From: Spirochaetales bacterium
GTDB taxonomy: Bacteria > Spirochaetota > Spirochaetia > DSM-2461
DNA: 64,000 nucleotides
Assembly: GCA_028533045.1 (NCBI GenBank)
Contig: JAQQAP010000046.1
Coordinates: 1 to 64,000, forward strand
Direction: 5' to 3'
Part shown: positions 17,355-24,081 of the stretch, one piece after another
Layout: each line of letters begins with the position of its first letter
How positions within the stretch are numbered: the stretch's first letter is position 1
The notes under the pieces: generated by a model
The model's input: only the letters and a program-made list of their open reading frames with translations
What the model was told of the DNA's origin: nothing
Database searches by the model: none
Translations under genes and position numbers: made by a program

Positions 17355-18343
17355 TATTTTGCCATTGTGAGGAAAAGCTGCTTGAGCTCGTCCATACCTT
17401 CCCTGGTAAAAATGGAAACCACGATAACCGGATAGTCGCAGAACCTTTCCCTAAGGGCCTGTTCCGCTTCGCCCGATTCATCCATATCCTTTTTGGTACC
17501 GATGATAAAGCGCTTCTTCTCCAAAAGGGCGGGCTGATACTGTTCCAGCTCAATGAGCAACTTGTCGTAGGTATCGAGAAAATTCTCTTCCCCCAAGTCA
17601 ATCATAAATGCCAGGGCTTCGGTCCGGGCAATATGCTTAAGAAATTCGAATCCCAGACCTACCCCGTGGGAAGCACCCTCAATAATACCGGGAATATCGG
17701 CCAGAACCACCTCTTTTTCGGAGATTCTGAGCATACCCAGATTGGGGATTTTCGTAGTAAAAGGATAGGGAGCCACTTCCGGATTGGCGTTAGTCAACTC
17801 TTTGAGCAGACTGGATTTACCCACACTGGGAAAACCGACAAAGCCAATATCGGCAATAACATTCAACTCAAGAACAACCTGAACGGTTTGACCGGGCTCA
17901 CCATCCTGGGCGTATCGGGGCGCCTGCTTACGGGAACTGCGAAAGTGCCAGTTACCCAGGCCGCCTTTACCGCCCCTGAGGAAAATCCAGGAGTCGCCGT
18001 CTTTGTTTTCGGAAAAGTCGTGGAGTAAATCGCCCGTGTCATCATCGCGGATAAGAGTTCCCGGAGGTACGGTAATAATAAGGTCTTCCCCTTTCTTACC
18101 GGCCATTCGACGGCCTTTGCCGCCTTCTCCGTTTTTTGCGTGATGTTTTCTTTTACGGGATAGATGGGACAGGGTTTTCAGATTAGTCTTAACCTGAAAA
18201 ATAACGTTTCCTCCCGTTCCGCCGTCACCGCCGTCGGGCCCTCCCTTGGGAACATATTTTTCCCTGCGGAAGGATACACAGCCAGCTCCACCGGAACCGG
18301 AGGAAACCTCAATAGAGGTTTCGTCTACAAAACCTAAGGGCAT
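17354..18343 (-). CDS. obgE: GTPase ObgE/CgtA
   Basis: 329 residues. Essential GTPase of late 50S assembly and stress signalling. Glycine-rich Obg domain (1-158, including GSGGAGCVSFRREK and KGGPDGGDGG), then the G domain with GFPSVGKSS (170-178), DIPGIIEGAS and GTKKDMD. There is no C-terminal OCT extension. It is 2 bases from rpmA and overlaps nadD. Confidence 0.97.
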   Translation of the reverse strand: MPLGFVDETSIEVSSGSGGAGCVSFRREKYVPKGGPDGGDGGTGGNVIFQVKTNLKTLSHLSRKRKHHAKNGEGGKGRRMAGKKGEDLIITVPPGTLIRDDDTGDLLHDFSENKDGDSWIFLRGGKGGLGNWHFRSSRKQAPRYAQDGEPGQTVQVVLELNVIADIGFVGFPSVGKSSLLKELTNANPEVAPYPFTTKIPNLGMLRISEKEVVLADIPGIIEGASHGVGLGFEFLKHIARTEALAFMIDLGEENFLDTYDKLLIELEQYQPALLEKKRFIIGTKKDMDESGEAEQALRERFCDYPVIVVSIFTREGMDELKQLFLTMAK

Positions 18344-18345
18344 AA

Positions 18346-18597
18346 CTATTCAGCTACGATGGAAACGCGCTTTTTACCCTTGTTAAAGTTAAAGAGAACA
18401 CTACCGTCTTTAAGTGCGAAAAGAGTGTGATCCTTTCCGGTACCTACGTTTTCACCGGCATGAATTTTAGTTCCCTTCTGGCGTACGAGGATTTCGCCGG
18501 CCTTTACAACCTGACCGCCAAATCTCTTAACACCTAATCGTTTTGATTCGGAATCTCTTCCGTTTTTGGAGCTTCCGCCCCCTTTTTTATGAGCCAT
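18346..18597 (-). CDS. rpmA: 50S ribosomal protein L27
   Basis: 83 residues starting [19 protein letters not shown], the standard L27 N-terminus that reaches the peptidyl-transferase centre. The ATG at 18597 is chosen by homology. It carries none of the LNLQFF-type cleavable extension, even though the Prp protease gene lies directly upstream (see findings). Confidence 0.98.
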   Translation of the reverse strand: MAHKKGGGSSKNGRDSESKRLGVKRFGGQVVKAGEILVRQKGTKIHAGENVGTGKDHTLFALKDGSVLFNFNKGKKRVSIVAE

Positions 18598-18601
18598 GTG
18601 T

Positions 18602-18943
18602 TCATCTCCTTTTGAGTTCCATGACAAACTCATTGGGATAATCCCGCATAAGGTCTCCCAGTCCGCAGAGTAGGAAATCGCAAATGCCGGAATACCAGTC
18701 GTTCACATCGGGATCAATACCTTCTATCACCGCCCGAAAACAACCGGCCTTATCCGCTGTTATTTTAGCCGTCAAACCCCCATGGGATTCTACCTGACGA
18801 CCATAAGTTCTGATTAATGCCGACATGGCGGCACAGGCAACGCTGGGCGTGCCTTTCTTTGCCAGAAAATGTCCTTCCGATGTAAGACTGACTATGTGTC
18901 GCCAGTCCCTCTCTTTGGACAATTCAACCTGACAGGTAATCAT
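18602..18943 (-). CDS. prp: Ribosomal-processing cysteine protease Prp (YsxB family)
   Basis: 113 residues. In Firmicutes Prp removes an N-terminal extension from L27. Catalytic residues are visible: His25 in [10 protein letters not shown] and Cys37 in [12 protein letters not shown], the same 12-residue spacing as in the characterised family. It lies between rplU and rpmA as usual. L27 here has no extension to cut, so the substrate is open. Confidence 0.92.
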   Translation of the reverse strand: MITCQVELSKERDWRHIVSLTSEGHFLAKKGTPSVACAAMSALIRTYGRQVESHGGLTAKITADKAGCFRAVIEGIDPDVNDWYSGICDFLLCGLGDLMRDYPNEFVMELKRR

Positions 18944-18948
18944 CAGCC

Positions 18949-19263
18949 TTAAGCTCCGATGATGTCCTCTACCTTGATCTTGGTAAACTGCTGACGGTGT
19001 CCCTTCTGTCTAAGGTAGCCTTTTCTTCTCTTAAACTTGAGAATCTTAACTTTCTTAGCCTTGAAGGTATCTTCAACAACGGCCTTAACCTTGGCACCAG
19101 CCACGTAGGGAGCTCCTACTTTAGTGTTGTCGCCGTCGGCAACCATCAGTACCTTATCGAATTCCAGAGCTTCTCCGTCCTGGTTTTCAAATCGGTCTAC
19201 AGTAAGAACAGCACCCTTCTCGGCTTTGTACTGTTTTCCTTTTATTTCTACAAGAGCGTACAT
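18949..19263 (-). CDS. rplU: 50S ribosomal protein L21
   Basis: 104 residues, starting MYALVEIKGKQYKAEKG and ending in the basic KFKRRKGYLRQKGHRQ region of L21. AAGGA precedes the ATG. First gene of the rplU - prp - rpmA - obgE - nadD - yqeK - lytR-type - rsfS unit. Confidence 0.98.
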   Translation of the reverse strand: MYALVEIKGKQYKAEKGAVLTVDRFENQDGEALEFDKVLMVADGDNTKVGAPYVAGAKVKAVVEDTFKAKKVKILKFKRRKGYLRQKGHRQQFTKIKVEDIIGA

Positions 19264-19299
19264 TTTAACATCCTTAACTCTAATTTTTCAGTAGCATAA

Positions 19300-19329
19300 A
19301 TAATACTATAAATCTATATACAATGTCAA
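19300..19329 (-). promoter_or_regulatory. rplU operon promoter
   Basis: Minus strand: consensus TTGACA (19324-19329), 18-base spacer, TATTAT (19300-19305), about 36 bases before the rplU ATG. It lies between tRNA-Leu and rplU. Confidence 0.6.
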
Positions 19330-19342
19330 TATACAGAGTGTT

Positions 19343-19426
19343 TGCCGGCGACCGGACTTGAACCGGTACGGGCCGAAGCCCACGAGATTTTAAGTCTCGG
19401 GTGTCTACCAATTCCACCACGCCGGC
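19343..19426 (-). tRNA. tRNA-Leu (anticodon TAA)
   Basis: 84-base class II tRNA. Acceptor GCCGGCG / CGCCGGC with discriminator A; anticodon stem CGAGA/TCTCG with loop CTTAAAA, giving TAA; long variable arm TGGGC-TTCG-GCCCG; T arm ACCGG-TTCAAGT-CCGGT. CCA is not encoded. It has its own promoter just upstream. Confidence 0.97.
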
Positions 19427-19440
19427 AGATACCGAACGGA

Positions 19441-19470
19441 ATAATAGCAAATAAAACTCTATAAAGTCAA
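19441..19470 (-). promoter_or_regulatory. tRNA-Leu promoter
   Basis: Minus strand: TTGACT (19465-19470), 18-base spacer, TATTAT (19441-19446), ending 14 bases before the mature tRNA 5-prime end. Confidence 0.6.
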
Positions 19471-19488
19471 CAGGGTTTCCGATACTGA

Positions 19489-20973
19489 CTAGTTATTTTG
19501 ATATTCAAAAGCCCCTATATCTAAACCATTGCCCATAAGTCTGGGCCTGGAGTAGATATCTATAAGTAATTCATCTCCCTCGTAGGAGAGACCTGCATCA
19601 ATAAGGGGGCTATCCGAAGCAGGTGTATAATCCCGTGGTAAATAATAACCTACGTATTCATCCAGTAGGGACAAATTCTCCAGGGAAGAAACAGTCATAT
19701 TGTTACTTACAGTTGTATTATCGCTGGAGTAGGAAATATCATCACCTACGTCAATCATAAGATTGTTGTAGAAAACATTATCTACGCTTTCCGATGAATT
19801 CGAATTGAAGGCCTTACCCTCAATAGAGATAAAGGTATTATTTACAACTCGGTAACTTTTATTTTCATAGGGACTCCTGTCCCCCAGCTGGATTCCATTA
19901 GACTCTATGTTTTCGATCACATTGCTATAGATCAAATTATCAAAGCCTGTAACATGCAAGGCAATTCCGGTTCCCCTATTTATATAGTTACTATAGACCG
20001 AGGCGGTCGTTCCGGGGTTAATCATAATACCTGCCTGTTGAGAGGATTTCTCTTCTATTCCGTAGTCTAATACGGTATTATGGTGTATAGAGCCCCCTTC
20101 AATGGCTCCTCCCAGCTGAATCCCGTCCCAACCTGTGCCGTCGGTAATATTGTTATATATCTCCACATTGACCATATTCGGCTGCCAGAGGGTTTCACCG
20201 CTGCAATCGTCATTGGTAAATCCCACCTCCCATTTGGAGCCGCCTATATAAAATCCCTCATTCTCTACATCATGAACGTAGTTGTGATGAATGTAAGTCT
20301 CCTCCTGAGTGTAGGTGTCCCGGTTTGACGATCCGTCACATGTGGGCTTTGTTACAACCCATATACCAATACTCGTATTGGTAACTTCCAGGTGATCGAT
20401 CTCGATATGGTCCGTTTGAAGTTGCCCTCTAAAACCGGAAACTTTACTGCCGTTCAATTTTATCCCGTAGGTATGTGAGGATGAACCGGTTCCGGTAATC
20501 CTAAGGTATTTACTACTGTTAACATGCAAAAGATCGGCCGTCTCATTGGCCTCCATTACAACCTGACCGTCACAATTGATAAAGGTGAACGGATTTTCCT
20601 CTGTACCTTCGAAATTACGAATTAATAGGGCGCCCCGATCCCCGGCCCTGATTCCTATTATCGCTCCCGGTTCCAGACCCAAATCATCGTTATCGACTAA
20701 ATACACTCCATTTTCTACAATGTAATCCACTTCATCGCTTGTCACATCGCCATATTCACAGGAATTGTTAGAATATACCGCATCGGCATCATAACTTTCC
20801 GATTCGGAGTCAATACAGCCCAGATACTCCGATTCGAGGATAGTCTGGATCCCCTGGTAATCAACTACCACAGAAGAATTTGATGATCCTTCGAATAGAA
20901 AGGAGCAGGACATATAAACAAATAGACTGTTTATAGCAAGCAAACCAAATTTCACAAAAGAACTAAACCTCAT
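19489..20973 (-). CDS. Right-handed parallel beta-helix lipoprotein, unknown function
   Basis: 494 residues from the ATG at 20973 (GGAGAG 10 bases upstream; an ATG six codons earlier overlaps that site). The N-terminus is a hydrophobic signal ending near VYMSC, a relaxed spirochaete-style lipobox. The body has repeated parallel beta-helix rungs rich in Asn, such as EIYNNITDGTGWDGIQL, SIHHNTVLDYG and NLIYSNVIENIESNGIQL, as in NosD or polysaccharide-lyase-like folds. The end, SPLIDAGLSYEG and RPRLMGNGLDIGAFEY, is the common C-terminal cap of choice-of-anchor/beta-helix surface proteins. No catalytic motif is evident. Codon use looks more AT-rich than the flanking ribosomal and efflux genes, so transfer is possible. 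Probably surface-exposed and glycan-related. Confidence 0.85.
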   Translation of the reverse strand: MRFSSFVKFGLLAINSLFVYMSCSFLFEGSSNSSVVVDYQGIQTILESEYLGCIDSESESYDADAVYSNNSCEYGDVTSDEVDYIVENGVYLVDNDDLGLEPGAIIGIRAGDRGALLIRNFEGTEENPFTFINCDGQVVMEANETADLLHVNSSKYLRITGTGSSSHTYGIKLNGSKVSGFRGQLQTDHIEIDHLEVTNTSIGIWVVTKPTCDGSSNRDTYTQEETYIHHNYVHDVENEGFYIGGSKWEVGFTNDDCSGETLWQPNMVNVEIYNNITDGTGWDGIQLGGAIEGGSIHHNTVLDYGIEEKSSQQAGIMINPGTTASVYSNYINRGTGIALHVTGFDNLIYSNVIENIESNGIQLGDRSPYENKSYRVVNNTFISIEGKAFNSNSSESVDNVFYNNLMIDVGDDISYSSDNTTVSNNMTVSSLENLSLLDEYVGYYLPRDYTPASDSPLIDAGLSYEGDELLIDIYSRPRLMGNGLDIGAFEYQNN

Positions 20974-21117
20974 AATCAGGGAACTCTCCATTTTTTTATA
21001 TTTAAATACATTTTTGCTATTACCAATTCATTGCTTGTGATTTTACTCAATGTTCACAAAATTATCAACAACAGGTCTTACAATAACCCACACGGGACTG
21101 GACAAGGGATTGGAGCG

Positions 21118-21184
21118 ATGGCTGCAAGCCAGACCGAAGGGCCGGAGCGAAGCGGAGTCGCGCAAAGCCCGGTGGCGTAGCCAT
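21118..21184. other. GC-rich structured element upstream of the TtcA-like gene
   Basis: A block clearly richer in G and C than its flanks. It folds into one long bulged hairpin: ATGGCT (21118-21123) pairs with AGCCAT (21179-21184). Inside that, GCC/GGC, ACC/GGT and GGGC/GCCC pair in nested order, and GCGA/TCGC closes a 7-base loop. A shorter local hairpin TGGCT-GCA-AGCCA is an alternative. No gene occupies 20974-21229. It could be a REP-like dispersed repeat or a leader RNA of the downstream gene. Confidence 0.5.
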
Positions 21185-21229
21185 GGCCCCATATTTGACT
21201 ATCCCCTCCTTAAACATTATAGTGGGGCT

Positions 21230-21961
21230 ATGTCATCTAAAAACAAGCTTTCCAGAAAAATCGACAAGGCGATTTTGCAATACGAACTGATTGAGCCGGG
21301 GGATCGAATTCTTCTGGCTATTTCCGGGGGGAAGGACTCTCTGACCCTTGCATATCACTTGATCCACAAGCAACGGGGTTTTCCTATTCCCTTTGAACTG
21401 GAGGCTGTTCACATTCAGCCGGACTTTCCCAACGGTGCTGACGACAAGAGTTTTCTTAAGCTGATGGAGGAGTGGGGGCTGCCCTGCCGGGTGATTCAGG
21501 TTCCCGTTAAGGAGAGGCTTAAGCCGGGGCGCAAGATGAACTGTTACTGGTGCAGTACCCAGCGTCGGATGGAGCTGATGAAACAGGCGGAAGAGCTGAA
21601 TTGCAGCAAGATCGCTCTGGGCCATCACATGGATGATATTCTGGAAACATTCCTTATGAATATGGCTTACAAGGGGGAGATGTCCACCATGCTTCCCAAG
21701 CTAAAATACGATAACTATCCCTATACGGTGATTCGCCCTCTGGCCTATGTTCACGAGGCGGAAATTGTGACGTTTGCGGAGCAGATGGACTTTAAGAAGA
21801 TCTCCTGCGCCTGTAATTTCGATACCACAAGCAAGCGTCACCCGGCGAGGGACGCCATTGATACGCTGGCGATAAACGCATCCGTAAGGGATACGATGTT
21901 CAAGGCGTTGAGTAATCCCAACATGCGCTATTTGATGGGCGGGGACGGGGATAAAAAATAA
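21230..21961 (+). CDS. TtcA-family tRNA 2-thiocytidine biosynthesis-like protein
   Basis: 243 residues from the ATG at 21230; the longer frame upstream runs through the GC-rich element and is not protein-like. PP-loop LLAISGGKDSLTLAY, then a CxxC in NCYWCSTQRRMEL, LGHHMDDILETFLMN, and a third cysteine site in ISCACNFD. TtcA proteins use a PP-loop and an iron-sulfur cluster to thiolate C32 of some tRNAs. The cysteine spacing differs a little from E. coli TtcA, so the exact target is not certain. It ends convergently with the ABC-F gene across a shared terminator. Confidence 0.85.
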   Translation: MSSKNKLSRKIDKAILQYELIEPGDRILLAISGGKDSLTLAYHLIHKQRGFPIPFELEAVHIQPDFPNGADDKSFLKLMEEWGLPCRVIQVPVKERLKPGRKMNCYWCSTQRRMELMKQAEELNCSKIALGHHMDDILETFLMNMAYKGEMSTMLPKLKYDNYPYTVIRPLAYVHEAEIVTFAEQMDFKKISCACNFDTTSKRHPARDAIDTLAINASVRDTMFKALSNPNMRYLMGGDGDKK

Positions 21962-21991
21962 GGCAAGCAACCCTGTGGGGTCACTTGCCTT
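21960..21991. terminator. terminator between convergent genes
   Basis: Inverted repeat AAGGCAAG (21960-21967) / CTTGCCTT (21984-21991). On the minus strand it is followed by ATTTTTTAT, so it best serves the ABC-F gene; on the plus strand it follows the TtcA-like stop directly, with a weaker T-run. Confidence 0.65.
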
Positions 21992-22009
21992 TATCCTGAA
22001 GAGAGAGTC

Positions 22010-23647
22010 TTAGATAGAGAGTCTCACGTGGCTTCCGCCGTACATCTCTTCTCTGAGCTTCTGAATCTCTTCGCTTTCCAGATAATCGTCGAAGGGGATG
22101 CGCTTGTCGATAATTCCCTTGGGTGTGAACTCGATGATGCGGTTGGCCGCTGTCTGGATGAGCTGGTGGTCATGGGTGTTGAAGAGTACCGGATAGGGGA
22201 ACTCGCTCAAACCGCTGTTCAGGGATGTGATGGATTCAAGGTCCAGGTGGGCGGTGGGTTCGTCCAGGATGAGGACGTTCGCACCGGAAAGCATCATTCG
22301 AGAGAGCATACAGCGTACTTTTTCTCCCCCGGAGAGAACATTTACCTTCTTGAGCGACTCGTCACCGGAGAAGAGCATTCTTCCCAGGAAGCCTCGTACG
22401 TAGGACTCCTCCTCTTCTTCGGAGTACTGACGCAGCCAGTCGGTCATGTTAATGTCGCTGTCAAAAAATTTGGTGTTGTCCTTGGGAAAGTAGTTGGTGG
22501 TGATGGTTACCCCCCACTTGTACTCCCCTGCATCCGGTTCCATTTCGCCGGAGAGGATGTCAAAAAGAACGGTCTTGGCCAGGTTATTGGGGCCGACGAA
22601 GGCGATTTTATCGCCGTTTTCTATGTTAAAAGTCAGGTTATCCAGGACTTTCTCGCCGTCAACCGTTTTAGTAAGGCCTTCCACTTCCAATACCATCTTG
22701 CCCGGTTCCCGTTCGGGCTTGAAGGCCACATAGGGGAAACGGCGGGAGGTTCGGGGGAGGTCCTGTAGTTCCAGCTTGTCCAGCTCTTTCTTACGGCTGG
22801 TGGCCTGCTTGGATCGGGCCGCATTGGAGGAGAACCGGGAGATAAACTCTTTAAGTTCCGCCGCTTTGGCATCGGCTTTTTTAGCCTGTTCCTTCTGCAG
22901 TTTGGCAGAAAGCTGACTGGCCTTCCACCAGAATTCGTAGTTACCCGTGTAGAGGCTGATTTTCTGATAGTCGATATCGGCAATGTGGGTGCAGACTTTA
23001 TTGAGGAAGTGCCGGTCATGGGAAACTACGATAACCGTGTTATTAAAACGGTAAAGAAAGTTTTCCAGCCAGGTAATAGATTCCAGGTCCAAGTGGTTGG
23101 TAGGCTCATCGAGGAGAAGTACATCGGGGTTGCCAAAGAGTGCCTGGGCCAGAAGAATGCGAACCTTAATGTTATCTTCCAAATCGCCCATTTTCTTTTC
23201 GTGAAACTCTTCGCCTACACCCAGACCATTGAGAAGGGAGGAAGCTTCGCTCTCCGCTTCGTATCCGCCCATATCGGCGAATTCCCCTTCCAGTTCGGCC
23301 ACTTTCATGCCCTCTTCATCGGTCATGTCCGCCTTGCTGTAGAGATATTCCCGTTCCTTCATGATCTCATACATCTTTTTGTGGCCCATGATAACCGTTT
23401 CCAGAACCGGATGCTCGTCATAGGCAAAGTGGTCCTGTTCAAGGACGGTCATTCGCTCGCCTTTGGGAAGAACGATATCACCCGTGTCGGCCTCCTGCTT
23501 CCCCGAGAGGATTTTGATAAAAGTCGATTTACCGGCACCGTTGGCACCGATGAGGCCGTAGCAGTTGCCCGGATTGAATTTGATGTTAACGTTTTTAAAA
23601 AGTACCCTCTTTCCGAAGGACAGACCAATATTTGATACGGTAAGCAA
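22010..23647 (-). CDS. ABC-F ATPase, YbiT subfamily
   Basis: 545 residues with two ABC modules and no transmembrane domain. ABC-F proteins act in the ribosomal E site, as translation factors or antibiotic-resistance factors. Module 1 has Walker A GANGAGKS (34-41) and DEPTNHLD (180-187). The second Walker A is degenerate, GPNNLAKT (352-359), although module 2 keeps LSGGE (438-442) and DEPTAHLD (462-469). I recall the same NLAKT-type variant in Bacteroidetes and clostridial relatives. The TTG start at 23647 has AGGAG 6 bases upstream. A hairpin leader precedes it, which hints at attenuation control. Confidence 0.92.
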   Translation of the reverse strand: MLTVSNIGLSFGKRVLFKNVNIKFNPGNCYGLIGANGAGKSTFIKILSGKQEADTGDIVLPKGERMTVLEQDHFAYDEHPVLETVIMGHKKMYEIMKEREYLYSKADMTDEEGMKVAELEGEFADMGGYEAESEASSLLNGLGVGEEFHEKKMGDLEDNIKVRILLAQALFGNPDVLLLDEPTNHLDLESITWLENFLYRFNNTVIVVSHDRHFLNKVCTHIADIDYQKISLYTGNYEFWWKASQLSAKLQKEQAKKADAKAAELKEFISRFSSNAARSKQATSRKKELDKLELQDLPRTSRRFPYVAFKPEREPGKMVLEVEGLTKTVDGEKVLDNLTFNIENGDKIAFVGPNNLAKTVLFDILSGEMEPDAGEYKWGVTITTNYFPKDNTKFFDSDINMTDWLRQYSEEEEESYVRGFLGRMLFSGDESLKKVNVLSGGEKVRCMLSRMMLSGANVLILDEPTAHLDLESITSLNSGLSEFPYPVLFNTHDHQLIQTAANRIIEFTPKGIIDKRIPFDDYLESEEIQKLREEMYGGSHVRLSI

Positions 23648-23673
23648 TTGTTTCTCCTGATATGAACAGATAA

Positions 23674-23704
23674 AAGGACGGCAACCCTGGCGGATTCCGT
23701 CCTT
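23674..23704 (-). promoter_or_regulatory. terminator-like hairpin in the ABC-F 5-prime leader
   Basis: Inverted repeat AAGGACGG / CCGTCCTT (23697-23704 and 23674-23681) with a 15-base loop. On the minus-strand RNA the second arm runs into UUUUAUC. It lies between the predicted +1 (about 23707) and the ribosome binding site (23654-23658). A candidate attenuator; the U-run is short. Confidence 0.5.
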
Positions 23705-23713
23705 AACACCTGT

Positions 23714-23742
23714 ATTATTCGTTTTAGCGTACCCCTTGTCAA
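23714..23742 (-). promoter_or_regulatory. ABC-F gene promoter
   Basis: Minus strand: consensus TTGACA (23737-23742), 17-base spacer, AATAAT (23714-23719). Leader of about 60 bases. Confidence 0.7.
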
Positions 23743-23745
23743 GGT

Positions 23746-23986
23746 CTGGGGAACTATTCCTTTACTACGGAGAGATTCTGATTCCCTTCGATGCCACCAA
23801 TATCCATTACGAAGGGGAGCTGGTCATTATATTTGGACGAAGCGAGACAGGCTATCTTCGCGGTGACCGGGGGATGTGATTTTTACGGGAACTCCGGGAA
23901 GAACACAAGCTGTTAACGAGGGGAACGTTGTTGAAGTTCATATTGAAGGAGTGGGGACTTTGATAAATCGTTTTGTGTGGGAATAA
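23746..23986 (+). pseudogene. remnant of a fumarylacetoacetase-family hydrolase gene
   Basis: Two pieces of a FAH-family protein survive in different frames. Frame 1 encodes IPFDATNIHYEGELVIIFG (about 23779-23835), the metal-site region of the fold, and stops at 23877-23879. A second frame from 23870 encodes GDVIFTGTPGRTQAV, then NEGNVVEVHIEGVGTLINR and ends at TAA 23984-23986, which is the family's C-terminal signature. The roughly 100 residues that normally separate these pieces are missing, as is the N-terminus. It is therefore a decayed gene with at least one internal deletion and a frame change. It lies against the ABC-F promoter. Confidence 0.8.
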
Positions 23987-24015
23987 TAAACCTTAAAAAA
24001 ACTTTCCCGCCTTTT

Positions 24016-24074
24016 CCTTGAAATAAGCCTTCTCTCTGACTTACAGTTAAAACTGATACGACCCTATTTCAAGG
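24016..24074 (+). promoter_or_regulatory. efflux operon control region with inverted repeat
   Basis: Perfect 10-base inverted repeat CCTTGAAATA (24016-24025) / TATTTCAAGG (24065-24074). A weak promoter, TTGAAA (24018-24023), 18-base spacer, TACAGT (24042-24047), overlaps the left arm. The right arm contains the AAGG of the TolC gene's ribosome binding site. A smaller CAGT-TAAA-ACTG palindrome lies between. Possible operator for a repressor. Confidence 0.4.
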
Positions 24075-24081
24075 AATAAAA

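Noticed and set aside
19343..19426. tRNA-Leu as an integration site for the beta-helix gene
   Set aside because: The inserted-looking gene is on the 5-prime side of the tRNA. No duplicated tRNA 3-prime end and no integrase are visible.
21050..21229. 60-codon N-terminal extension of the TtcA-like protein
   Set aside because: It translates through the structured GC-rich block, is not TtcA-like, and the PP-loop domain begins properly at 21230.
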